A stretch of DNA of 64,000 nt. Source: CAZKWG01 sp964615375 (GTDB lineage Bacteria > Myxococcota_A > UBA796 > CAZKWG01). Positions 48,101 to 57,708 of this stretch are shown in pieces (within the stretch, counting starts at the first letter, position 1; every line of letters starts with the position of its first letter). The notes under the pieces were generated by a model. The model made no database searches. It was not told the origin of the DNA and saw only the letters and a list, made by a program, of their open reading frames with translations. Both the position numbers and the translations under genes were made by a program. The stretch covers positions 1 to 64,000 of the forward strand of contig CAZTOW010000011.1 of assembly GCA_964615375.1 (NCBI GenBank). The letters are read 5' to 3'.

Positions 48101-49831
48101 GTCGAGCATCACGCTGGCGCCGTGGCGCGGGTGGACCGCGTCGTCGTGCTCGGCGATGACCACCAGCCCGGCGTTGTCCAGCACGGGCAGGATGTCGGAG
48201 AGGATGATGTCCGTGCGCTGGTAGATGCGCAGGTTCAGGCCGCCCTGCTCGTCCTGGTAGAGGTCGCAGAGCGCGGCGCGATCCTGGCCGAGCTGCTCGA
48301 GCATGGCGATGTCGCGCAGCGTGCGGTCCAGGGTGGTCCGGCCCTGGTAGCTCTCGTCGAAGGCCGTGCCGTAGCGCACGACGAGCTCGTCGGCGCGCTC
48401 TTCGCCGTGGGCCGCGAGCAGCGCGTCGTAGAGGCGGTCCGCCCAGGGCGTGGCCAGATCGGACACGCGCTCGACCAGCTCCTGGTGCTGGGCCTCATCG
48501 AGCGTCTGCACGCCCGTGAGGTAGAAGTGCAGGAGCATCGTGTCGTAGCGGCCGACGAAGACGCCGTGGTCGCTGTACGAGCCGCGCAGGGTGCTCACCA
48601 GCGCGCCCTCGATCTCCGCCCGCATCTTGTCCGACCAGCGCCCCTTGGGCATGGCGACCAGGGCGTAGGCCATCGCCTTGCCCGGCTTCTGGAGGAGGTA
48701 GACGCGCACGCGCCGCTCCTGCTCCGCCTCCAGCACCCGGTCGATCATCCCCATGATCTCGTCGGGCGTGGCGGTGAACAGGAACTCGGTGGGCAGCGAG
48801 TCGAAGGCGTTGGCCAGCCCGCGGTAACGGAAGCTGCCGGGGCGGGCCTCCTCGCGCGCCAGGATGCGGGCCAGGATCTGGCGCAGCACCGGCACGTTCC
48901 GGCTGGCCTGGGTCATGGCCTTGTAGGTGAACAGGCCCTGCACGTAGAGCGCGCGCACCTCGTCGCCGTTCTCCGTGCGCACCTCGATGCGGATCTCGTC
49001 GAGGCGCCCGGCGCGGTGCACCGGAGACTCCACCTGGGACTTGCGCACCTGCACGGGCAGCGGGAGCGCGGGGGCCTCCCACCCGGCCGTGAGCGCGTCC
49101 ACCGGGAGGCCGCCCGCGTGGGCCACCGCCTCCTCGGCGATCCCCAGGCGCTGATCGGCGAATTGCGCGCCCATGAAGACGAAATTGTCGGTCAGCAGCC
49201 AGCGCAGGAACTCGGCGCCCTCCCGCAGGCTCTCCGCCTGGTCGGGCATGCGGTCGGCCAGCCGGGCGAGGCGCCAGGCGTTGGACTCGACGAGCTCCGT
49301 CATCGCCCCGAAGCCGTTCACGGTGGCGCGGGAGAGCGTGAGCGCGCGGCGGATCTCCGCCTCAATCGCCGGGAGCTCGGCCTCGGTCACCCCGTCCACC
49401 TCGGCGCGCACCAGGCTCTCGGCCCTGCCGCCCTCGGCTCCCACCGCCACGAGCTTGCCGCTCGCGTCGCGGCTGGCCTGGAGGATGACGTTGAAGCCGC
49501 CCAGGTACTCGAGCCCGCGCCGCCGCAGCACCAGCAGGATGGTGTCCACGATGAAGGGCTGGTCCTTCATGACCGTGAGGAAGACCGCGCTGCCCTCGTC
49601 GAAGCTGCTGCGGACCGTGATCTCGCCGCCGCCGAGGTGCAGCGCCTTGCTGTACAGCTCCAGCAGGTGGCTGAGCACGTCGCCGGCGCCGAAGCGCGTC
49701 TGGTAGGGCGGGCGGAGCTGCCGGCCCAGCGCGCGCACGAAGGCGACGAAGAGATCGCGGTCGACGCCCTCGGGGACGGGGTGGGACGAGAGCTGGTCGA
49801 GGATGCGCGCGACGTAGGCGGTGGCGGGCAT
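45137..49831 (-). CDS. gdhB: Large NAD-specific glutamate dehydrogenase (GDH-180 type)
   Basis: 1564 aa, the size of the 180-kDa NAD-GDH class. Converts glutamate + NAD to 2-oxoglutarate + ammonium, a catabolic reaction in the cytosol. The long N-terminal regulatory region (ACT-like segments near LTVMKDQPFIVDTILLVLRR) is followed by the catalytic domain: KIYVHHREVEGVHLRGGPIA (reading KEIYVHH), RGGIRWSDREDFRREILGL, VKNVLIVPEGSKGGFFLK, the NAD domain DTSGDVFGNGVIESPKMKLL, and DNSGGVDLSDHEVNLKI. All the expected motifs are intact. ATG at 49831 with GGAG 5-6 nt upstream. Single-gene unit. The gene symbol follows Pseudomonas usage. Confidence 0.95.
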   Translation of the reverse strand: MPATAYVARILDQLSSHPVPEGVDRDLFVAFVRALGRQLRPPYQTRFGAGDVLSHLLELYSKALHLGGGEITVRSSFDEGSAVFLTVMKDQPFIVDTILLVLRRRGLEYLGGFNVILQASRDASGKLVAVGAEGGRAESLVRAEVDGVTEAELPAIEAEIRRALTLSRATVNGFGAMTELVESNAWRLARLADRMPDQAESLREGAEFLRWLLTDNFVFMGAQFADQRLGIAEEAVAHAGGLPVDALTAGWEAPALPLPVQVRKSQVESPVHRAGRLDEIRIEVRTENGDEVRALYVQGLFTYKAMTQASRNVPVLRQILARILAREEARPGSFRYRGLANAFDSLPTEFLFTATPDEIMGMIDRVLEAEQERRVRVYLLQKPGKAMAYALVAMPKGRWSDKMRAEIEGALVSTLRGSYSDHGVFVGRYDTMLLHFYLTGVQTLDEAQHQELVERVSDLATPWADRLYDALLAAHGEERADELVVRYGTAFDESYQGRTTLDRTLRDIAMLEQLGQDRAALCDLYQDEQGGLNLRIYQRTDIILSDILPVLDNAGLVVIAEHDDAVHPRHGASVMLDTFRIKEVSGVSVEQVLERRQLLVEGLQAVFTQKIPNDVLNRLILRAGLSWQAVDALRGYNGFARQLGQRYTLARVAEILGDRPDLLQLLWACFEARFNPAGGEGREARFQAASDAFLDALRSVTDVDQDGTFRNLHNLIESTLRTNFYRARPFHYISLKFDCALVRAMPSPKMRKEIYVHHREVEGVHLRGGPIARGGIRWSDREDFRREILGLVSTQMVKNVLIVPEGSKGGFFLKNPAIRDGRELRRKADELYKVLIRGMLDVTDNYVAGEVVPPPDVVRWDENDPYLVVAADKGTAHLSDTANGLSKEYGFWLGDAFASGGSNGYDHKVVGITARGAWVLAKRHFREMGRDPYKDEFTAVGVGDTSGDVFGNGVIESPKMKLLAAFNHLHVFLDPNPDPQKSYEERLRLFREVKGWDHYNQELISQGGGIYSRKAKAIPLSPEVQRMLGVLKPELPVDDVIRLILRMDVDMLLNGGIGTYVKSSFESHQDAGDATNDNLRVNANELRCRMAFEGGNLGFTQAARIEYAQRGGRINNDAVDNSGGVDLSDHEVNLKILLNPMVAAGRLSLDERNTLLESMTEEVAQSVLANNDRHGRQLSLDQVRSARDPMQYARVIDWVTARGGRSRAELVLPSDEDLARRGAVGQGLTRPELAVLQANVKMHVKKILLSADPEPIPGFGDIVLRYFPKTVQERYRDDIPRHMLHRNIGMTSVLMHVAGEGGLALFPTMMELTGANPAVIAGAWLHAMDLVGGDEIMAELRACDASVDSKYQAWVDLNDQVQALVALWLAPGEPGPWKEDKAAIAGVLARVAGNRAAAMEERARARADQYVGIKVPASTAARIVALEDLVTAREIALLGGKEAGGTAGVVRYLAVGEASRILPALRALSVRKTHGRWDAIAMGILKNRFLALLRQMVDGLDLGSRAQIGVDRVAFQLQKGPLGALQAEMDRVLGDQPDVATLLVAEERIRGFVARTKLKDVAWV

Positions 49832-49955
49832 GCGGTCTCCGGTCGGACGGTGTGCGGGGCGGGGTGCCTGTCGCCCCTGGGGTCATGATGGCTATTCGAG
49901 CGGGGGGGAGGGGCGCAAGGGATCGCGTGGACACCTTCGCCGAATGAGGGCTCAT

Positions 49956-50894
49956 TCAGGGATCAGGGAGGTCCTCCGCCCCTTCTCGATAGAGGGCGCG
50001 CGCGTCGCCTCCGAGGATCTGCAGCGCGGACAGGTGGCTGCCGTAGTGATCGGAGATGCCCGTATCGATCCCCAGCAGGGCGCCTCCGCAACGCGCGGCG
50101 ATCTTCCCGCTCTTCTGCGTCGTGTGCCCGACCACCATGCGCTTCGCCCCCAGGGCCGCGAGGGCCTGGCTCAGCTCGGCGCAGGCCAGCGGCTCCTCCG
50201 CTAACAGGTATCCTCGATACCATAAAGGCCCCTCGTCGCCCAGCACGTCCTTGTCGCCGCCCACCAGGGCCCGCTTCACGGCCTTGGACAGCCCCTCGGC
50301 CCCCTGCGGGGCGAAGCGGGCGCTGACCCCGCCGTGGGCGAAGACCACGTCTCCCAGCTGCACCACGGCGTCGTTCTCCAGGACCCAGCGCCCCAGCGGG
50401 CCGTCCAGCGCGAAGGCCGCCTTGCGCGGGGCCTCGCCCCCGAAGGCCGCCAGGTCGCCCTCCGAGACGTAGCGCCAGTCCCCCAGCACGTTCATGATCT
50501 CGTGGTTGCCCATGACCGGGACCAGGCGCCCGCCAGCCGCGGCGGCCTCGCCCTGGAGGCGCTGCAGCAGCTCGATCACGGCCTTGCTGTCCGGGCCGCG
50601 GTCGGTGACGTCCCCGGTCTGCACCAGGGTCAGGTCCCCGCCGGTCCAACGCCCCTGGGCGTCCGTGGCCCCCGCCAGCGTGAGGGCGGCGATGGCGTTG
50701 TCCAGGTCGGCGTGGAGGTCGCCCACAGCGGCCACGCGGGCGGGGAGGGGAGCCCGCTCGACCGGGGGCGCCGGGGCGGGCGGCGTCACGGGGGGGCTCG
50801 CCGTGGGGGTCGCCGGGCTCGCCGGGGGCGGGTCCACGGGCGCTGGCGAGCAGCCCAGGGTGAGGATCAGCAGCGCCGAAGCCCTGGAGAGCAT
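49956..50894 (-). CDS. PPP-type metallophosphatase lipoprotein (Shewanella-like phosphatase)
   Basis: 312 aa from the ATG at 50894. Lipobox in LLILTLGCSPAP, then a Pro/Ala/Thr-rich linker (residues 20-45). The phosphatase domain has all PPP metal motifs: VGDLHADLDN (GDxH-like), QTGDVTDRGPDS (GDxxDRG), VMGNHEIMNVLGDWRYVS (GNHE), VFAHGGVSARF and RMVVGHTTQKSGKI. The HEIMN and GDWRYV features match the Shewanella-like (SLP) branch. The enzyme is exported and membrane-anchored, probably outer-membrane facing the periplasm, so its substrates are likely phosphorylated extracytoplasmic molecules. Divergent from the pmbA-like gene. Confidence 0.88.
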   Translation of the reverse strand: MLSRASALLILTLGCSPAPVDPPPASPATPTASPPVTPPAPAPPVERAPLPARVAAVGDLHADLDNAIAALTLAGATDAQGRWTGGDLTLVQTGDVTDRGPDSKAVIELLQRLQGEAAAAGGRLVPVMGNHEIMNVLGDWRYVSEGDLAAFGGEAPRKAAFALDGPLGRWVLENDAVVQLGDVVFAHGGVSARFAPQGAEGLSKAVKRALVGGDKDVLGDEGPLWYRGYLLAEEPLACAELSQALAALGAKRMVVGHTTQKSGKIAARCGGALLGIDTGISDHYGSHLSALQILGGDARALYREGAEDLPDP

Positions 50895-50936
50895 GCTAAG
50901 GAACCTCCACCATCCCACTATCGCGTGAGGCGGGAG

Positions 50937-52262
50937 ATGAGCGAGCAGAAGCGCGTGTGTACCCGGCTCCTGGAGCGCGCCAGCGCGCAGGGGGCCTCCT
51001 GGGCTGAGGTCGCGCTGGAGGAGAGCAGCGCCCGCGTCTGCCTGGGTCGCAAGGACGGGCCCCGGCTGAGCGGCCCCGACCGCAGCGTCCACCTCCGCCT
51101 CGGGCTGGAGGACGGTCGGGTGGGGCAGGCCGCCGGGCCGGCGCGGGATGAGGGCGAGCTCCAGAGCCTGGTGCAGCAGGCCCTCGGGCGCGCGCGCGAG
51201 GCGAGCCCCGACGCGCTGGAGGGCCCGGCCGAGCGCATGGATCTGCCGGTCCAGGGGCTCCAGATCGCCGACCCGCGCGCCTCGCGCCTGGACGACGCCG
51301 ACCGGCGCGAGGTCGTCGCCTTCAACGAGGACGCCGTGCGGGCTGTCTCCCGCGGCCTGGTGACCCTGGGCGTCACCTACGAGGAGCGCGTCACCCAGCG
51401 CCTCGTGGCCACCACCCGCGGGCAGGAGGGCGCGGAGACCAGCACGCGCTTCCGCCTGCGCGCCGTCGTGCGCCCGCAGGGGCATCCGGACATGGAGGTG
51501 AGCGGGCTGGTGGAGAGCCGCCGCTTCGCCGACGTGGCGAGCATGCCGCTGGGGACGGAGGTCGGCCGCCGCGCCCTGGCCATGTCCTCCCCGGCGAGCT
51601 GGCCCGAGCGCCGCATGCCGCTGGTCGTCGAGCCGCGCGTGCTGGCGACCCTGCTGCCCGCGGTGGCCGCGGCCTTCGACGGGGATCGCGTGGAGTCCGG
51701 GCGCAGCTTCCTCCGCTCCGAGGCCCTGAACGCGAGCCAGCCAGTCGGCGCCACCCGCCTGCACGTCGTGGACGACGCGAGCCTCCCCGGCGCCCTGGCG
51801 ACCCGGGCCTTCGACGATCGCGGCGTGGCCCCCATGCCCCTGCCGCTCATCCGGGAGGGCATGATGGGCGCGCTCTACCGCAGCCCGCGCTCCGCGCGCC
51901 GCCACGGCACGCGCCCCACCGGCCACACCCGCGCCGACGGCTCCCCCTGGCCGGGCACCCTCATCGTCCGGCCCGGCGCCCGCTCGCGCAACATGATGTT
52001 CCCCGACGTCGGCCGCTATCTGCTCATCGACGAGATCCTGGACCTCTCCGGGCTGGACGTCGCGACCGGGCGCATGTGCATCCCCGTGCGCGCGGCCCTG
52101 GGCGAGCAGGGCCACATCCTGGGCGGCCTGGGCACGGCGGTGCTGGACACGACGATCACGGCCTTCTTCGACGCGATCTCCGAGATGGCCAGCGACACGG
52201 AGCGCCACGGCACGGTGGACGCCTGCACCTGGGTGCTGGAGGGGATCTCGCTGATGCGGTGA
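50937..52262 (+). CDS. pmbA: TldE/PmbA family protein (non-catalytic partner type)
   Basis: 441 aa from the ATG at 50937; GAGG lies 6 nt upstream. A longer upstream frame is an antisense shadow of the phosphatase. PmbA/TldE fold features: N-terminal domain (RVCTRLLERASAQGASWAEV, then FNEDAVRAVSRGLVTLG), LPLVVEP-type strand (RRMPLVVEPRVLATLLPAVA), LHVVDDASLPGALATRAFDD (then RGVAPMPLPLI) and the C-terminal GYLIDEILDLSGLDVATG segment. No HExxH is visible, so it resembles TldE rather than the peptidase TldD. With TldD it processes microcin- or CcdA-type peptides in E. coli. No tldD neighbour here. Confidence 0.8.
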   Translation: MSEQKRVCTRLLERASAQGASWAEVALEESSARVCLGRKDGPRLSGPDRSVHLRLGLEDGRVGQAAGPARDEGELQSLVQQALGRAREASPDALEGPAERMDLPVQGLQIADPRASRLDDADRREVVAFNEDAVRAVSRGLVTLGVTYEERVTQRLVATTRGQEGAETSTRFRLRAVVRPQGHPDMEVSGLVESRRFADVASMPLGTEVGRRALAMSSPASWPERRMPLVVEPRVLATLLPAVAAAFDGDRVESGRSFLRSEALNASQPVGATRLHVVDDASLPGALATRAFDDRGVAPMPLPLIREGMMGALYRSPRSARRHGTRPTGHTRADGSPWPGTLIVRPGARSRNMMFPDVGRYLLIDEILDLSGLDVATGRMCIPVRAALGEQGHILGGLGTAVLDTTITAFFDAISEMASDTERHGTVDACTWVLEGISLMR

Positions 52263-52279
52263 GGGGGCGGGTGCGAGCT

Positions 52280-52295
52280 TATCCTGGACCGGATA
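52280..52295. promoter_or_regulatory. Short inverted repeat before the ATPase gene
   Basis: TATCC (52280-52284) and GGATA (52291-52295) are inverted copies around tggacc, 10 bp before the ATG. Possible operator or part of a -10 element. Weak evidence. Confidence 0.25.
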
Positions 52296-52305
52296 GTCCC
52301 GGGAG

Positions 52306-53652
52306 ATGAGCTCTCCTCTCGAGCCGGCGCAAACCCTTCAACAGGTCTATCGCAACGCCGATCCCTCTCGGCCACTGACCGCCGATCACCCCTGGTACGT
52401 CGACCTGTCGGGCGCGCGCGAGCAGATCCGACCGGGCCTCCTTCGGCGCTTCGCCATGAAGCAGCCAGGGGACTTCGAGGACGGTCTGGGGTGGGAGCGG
52501 ATCCTCTTCCTCAGCCAGCGCGGCACAGGGAAGACCACGGAGCTGAACAACATCGCGTCAGAGCTGCGGGACAGGTACGAGGTCGTGATGATCACGGCCA
52601 ACGCTGAGCTCCACACGACCGAATTCGATTTCACCGAGCTGCTCCTCATCATCGCGCTCAGCGTCGAGCGCCACATGCGCGAATTCCGAAACCTGCCGCT
52701 CGCCCGTGAGACCCTGGACGCCGTGAGGCGCTGGTTCGCGGAGGTGACGCGGCAGGAGGAGCTCGTGAAGCGTTGGGAAGTTGAGCTGGGCGGGAAGGCT
52801 GAGGGTGCCGGAGAGCGTGGATGGTTGGCCTTCTCCGGCGGCTTGAGCGGGCTCCTCCGCTACGCCGGTGAGGTGCGCAACCAGATCGTTGAGCAGCTCA
52901 AGCAGAGTCCGGGAGATCTCGTCAATCGTGTGAACGATGTGCTCCGCGCCGCGCACGAGCGCATTCAGGAGGGCGGAGAGCACACCCGTGAGCTCCTGCT
53001 CATCGTGGACAACCTGGACCGCTATCCTTCGCGCACGCTGGATGCCGCGCTCGTGCAAGGCGCCGACCATCTCCGCGCGCTTTACGCGAACCTCATCCTC
53101 ACGCCCTCGCTGGCGCTGGTCGCGCGCCCGGAGAGCGAGCCGATCACGGCGCTCTACGCCTCTGAGTACATGCACACGCCTGCGGTGCGCGGCATCGACG
53201 ATCCACCGGAGCTCGTGCGCGACCCGGGGCGTCGTCTGCTGTTTCAGATGCTCGACAAGCGAATCGATCGGGCCAGCGTGATGGAGGATCCTGACGCGCT
53301 CACCGAGGAGCTGATCCGGCTTTCGGGAGGGAGCCTGCGCGATCTGCTGCGCCTCGTTCAGGCCTCCTGTCTGCATGCGCAAGGAGATCGCCTGAACATG
53401 GACGCGCTGCGGCGCGCGAAGGCGAAGGAGCTCAGCCTGCTGCGGCTGACCGTGAACACCTCGGGCTTCCTGCCGCGCCTCGTTGAGGTGGCTCGGCGCA
53501 AGCAGCTCGCCTCGGAGCCCGACTATCTGGAGCTCCTGCATCGCCGCTGGGTGCTGGCCTACAACGGGGAGGACTGGTTCGATCTCGCGCCGCTGGTACG
53601 CGCCGTCCCCGAGGTGGCGCACGAGCTCCGTGCCGTTGAGGGAGCGGCGTGA
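52306..53652 (+). CDS. Uncharacterised AAA/STAND-type ATPase (gene 1 of a two-gene cassette)
   Basis: 448 aa. Walker A reads SQRGTGKT (residues 70-77), with Ser in place of the first Gly, and Walker B is LLLIVDNLDRYP near residue 235. A Cdc6/TniB-like sensor segment follows (LIRLSGGSLRDLLRLVQ, about 340), then helical and winged-helix-like sequence (DYLELLHRRWVLAYNG). There are no membrane segments. It is a soluble P-loop ATPase resembling uncharacterised ATPases of signalling or conflict-type gene clusters; I cannot name the family. The next gene, a TPR protein, overlaps its stop by 4 bp (GTGA), so the two products are translated together and probably interact. Confidence 0.75.
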   Translation: MSSPLEPAQTLQQVYRNADPSRPLTADHPWYVDLSGAREQIRPGLLRRFAMKQPGDFEDGLGWERILFLSQRGTGKTTELNNIASELRDRYEVVMITANAELHTTEFDFTELLLIIALSVERHMREFRNLPLARETLDAVRRWFAEVTRQEELVKRWEVELGGKAEGAGERGWLAFSGGLSGLLRYAGEVRNQIVEQLKQSPGDLVNRVNDVLRAAHERIQEGGEHTRELLLIVDNLDRYPSRTLDAALVQGADHLRALYANLILTPSLALVARPESEPITALYASEYMHTPAVRGIDDPPELVRDPGRRLLFQMLDKRIDRASVMEDPDALTEELIRLSGGSLRDLLRLVQASCLHAQGDRLNMDALRRAKAKELSLLRLTVNTSGFLPRLVEVARRKQLASEPDYLELLHRRWVLAYNGEDWFDLAPLVRAVPEVAHELRAVEGAA

Positions 53653-55274
53653 GCGAGGCCGGGGTCGCGGCGCTGCGCGCGCGGCTACGCGGGATTCGCG
53701 ACATGGAGCCGCTGATCCGGGCGGTGGACCTGGCGTTGGCGGGTCCTCCGGAGTTCAGGCTGGTGGAGGTCCGGGTAGACACGCCCGAACTTCAGCGGGC
53801 GCTGTTCGAGGAGGTGCGAGAGCGCGTCGAGGCCGGGGGGCGACGGATCCGCGTGCTGGAGGCCGCCCTGTTGGGGAACAACCCGCTCGCGCAGCTCGAG
53901 AGCGCGGGTCTGGATCCGGCAAAGGAGATCCTCTGGGTTCATGGGCTTGGGGGTGCGCCGGACGCAGTCTTCGAGGAGCTCAACGTGCAGCGGGATCCGC
54001 TGGCGGAGCGGGTGGGGACGTTGTGGCTGGTGGTCGATGGGAGGAATGGGCTGGCGAGGCTGCATGCCAGAGCGCCAGACTTTGTAGACTTTGCGACGGC
54101 GCGGCTGGAGGTGGATGTGTTCCTGACGTCGGATTGGGACCCGACGCAGCATGGACTTGCGGGTATCTCTGGCACTCAGTTTCCACCTGAGATGACCAGG
54201 CTGCTTGCTGAAAAGCGCTACGGGGAGTGTGTTGCCTGGTTGGAGGGGCTCCTCGCCACGACGAACCTGGAGGAGGAGCGTTTGAAGATTCGGCGCGATC
54301 TGGCCATTGCAGTGGCGTTCGCGGGAAATCCGGTACAAGGGTGGGGGATGCTTGCGGCCGTTGCCGATGAGGCAAGGGAGAGTGGTCAAAGTGGAGTGTA
54401 CATGGATGCACTTGCGGCCCGGCAGGCATTGTGGACGCCTGCTTGCTGCCCGGTCGTCGAGGCGGAGCAGGCCCTGACCGAGTTCGCCGAGCTTCTCGAG
54501 AGCGTAGGCGGACCAGTCTCGAGCCGGCTCCTTGCAAGGGTGTCGTGGAATTTCTACAAGGCAGCGGGTCGGCGTTCACAGCAGCGAGGCGCCCTGAAGA
54601 CGCTGATATCGCTATGTCGAAAGCTCCAGATCCCTGTGCCGACGGAGGACCTCGCCGAGCTCGCCGAGCTCGCGGCGCAGGCCGGCGACGTGAGAGACGC
54701 CGTACATTGGGGAGAGCGGGCGCTCCAGCAGGCGCAGAAGCAGAAGGACATCCTGAGAGAGGCGCGCGCTTCCCACTTCCTCGCGCAACAGCTCGAGCGT
54801 CAGGGCGAGAGACGTCGCGCCCGAGCGCTGCTGACTCGCGCCCGAGCGCTCAGTCTCCAGGTGAAGGATCCGATGCTCACCCTGTCGCTCGGGATGGCCG
54901 AGCTCAGCAGCGTCATCGACGCGCACCCCCGAGAGGATCACGCCGCTCGCATCCGCGCGCTGGTCGACGCGGCCCAGGAGTCAGGGAGCAGAGACCTACA
55001 ATTCGGGCTCCTGATACTGCTGGCGAAGCAGCAGATAACCGCCGACCGGCTCTCCATGGCCGAGGATACGCTCCAACAGGCCGAGGCGCTCATCCCCTCC
55101 CTCACCGACCCGGGCGCACGCATCCAGCACTTGGACGCGCGGGCAACTCTCGCCATTCATCGAAACCAGATCGGGACCGCGCGAGTACTTCTGGAGGAGG
55201 CCCGGACCCTGGCGGACAAGCTGCAGCGCGCCGAAGAGGTCCAGCGCCTGAGCGCGCGACTCTCCGAGCTGTGA
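53649..55274 (+). CDS. TPR-repeat protein with N-terminal NTPase-like domain (gene 2 of the cassette)
   Basis: 541 aa from a GTG at 53649 overlapping the ATPase stop. Residues about 1-165 form an alpha/beta domain (FRLVEVRVDTPELQRALFEE, RIRVLEAALLGNNPLAQLES, ILWVHGLGGAPDAVFEELNV, VGTLWLVVDGRNGLARLHAR, APDFVDF) that looks like a P-loop NTPase fold without Walker A. Residues about 185-541 are TPR-type helical repeats (GDVRDAVHWGERALQQAQKQ, ERRRARALLTRARALSLQV, RLSMAEDTLQQAEALIPSL). The stretch 54030-54450 has noticeably lower GC, hinting at a mosaic or transferred origin. No effector domain (nuclease, TIR, protease) is visible. Ends 1 bp from feoB. Confidence 0.7.
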   Translation: MSEAGVAALRARLRGIRDMEPLIRAVDLALAGPPEFRLVEVRVDTPELQRALFEEVRERVEAGGRRIRVLEAALLGNNPLAQLESAGLDPAKEILWVHGLGGAPDAVFEELNVQRDPLAERVGTLWLVVDGRNGLARLHARAPDFVDFATARLEVDVFLTSDWDPTQHGLAGISGTQFPPEMTRLLAEKRYGECVAWLEGLLATTNLEEERLKIRRDLAIAVAFAGNPVQGWGMLAAVADEARESGQSGVYMDALAARQALWTPACCPVVEAEQALTEFAELLESVGGPVSSRLLARVSWNFYKAAGRRSQQRGALKTLISLCRKLQIPVPTEDLAELAELAAQAGDVRDAVHWGERALQQAQKQKDILREARASHFLAQQLERQGERRRARALLTRARALSLQVKDPMLTLSLGMAELSSVIDAHPREDHAARIRALVDAAQESGSRDLQFGLLILLAKQQITADRLSMAEDTLQQAEALIPSLTDPGARIQHLDARATLAIHRNQIGTARVLLEEARTLADKLQRAEEVQRLSARLSEL

Positions 55275-55275
55275 G

Positions 55276-57419
<2,144 letters not shown>

Positions 57420-57423
<4 letters not shown>

Positions 57424-57650
57424 GCGCCCACCTTCGCGACCCTGATCACGGCCGCCTCCGCGCGCCGGATGGACAGCCGCCCGCCTCGTGCCGCGATCTC
57501 CAGGGGGTCGCCCAGCGGCGCCACGTTGACCAGCTCCACCCGGGTCCCGGGCACGAGGCCCATCTCCAGAAGGCGGCGGCGGAAGGGACGCTCGCCGCCG
57601 ACCTCGGTCAGCACGACCGGCACACGCAGGGGAGCCTCAGCGAGCGTCAT
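57420..57650 (-). CDS. feoA: FeoA domain protein
   Basis: 76 aa from the ATG at 57650 (GGAGAGG just upstream). SH3-like FeoA domain: FRRRLLEMGLVPGTRVELVN, then APLGDPLEIAARGGRLSIRR and AEAAVIRV. It binds FeoB and is needed for ferrous iron uptake. Translationally coupled to feoB. An AT-rich palindrome lies 32-58 bp upstream of the start. Confidence 0.95.
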
Positions 57651-57681
57651 GACCTCTCCTCGCTCATCCCTTAGCGCGTCG

Positions 57682-57708
57682 TGATTTTGAAAGTCAAATT
57701 CAAATTCA
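57682..57708. promoter_or_regulatory. AT-rich palindrome before feoAB (candidate Fur-type operator)
   Basis: A 27-bp imperfect palindrome with outer halves TGA-n-TTTGAA and TTCAAA-n-TCA lies just upstream of feoA. It is strikingly AT-rich in this high-GC genome and sits where an iron-responsive repressor would bind. It does not match the enterobacterial Fur box exactly. It overlaps the stop codon of the preceding gene. Confidence 0.45.

Noticed and set aside
45410..49888. 1492-codon open frame antisense to the glutamate dehydrogenase
   Set aside because: Shadow of the conserved GDH; composition is typical of antisense third-position GC bias and there is no recognisable motif.
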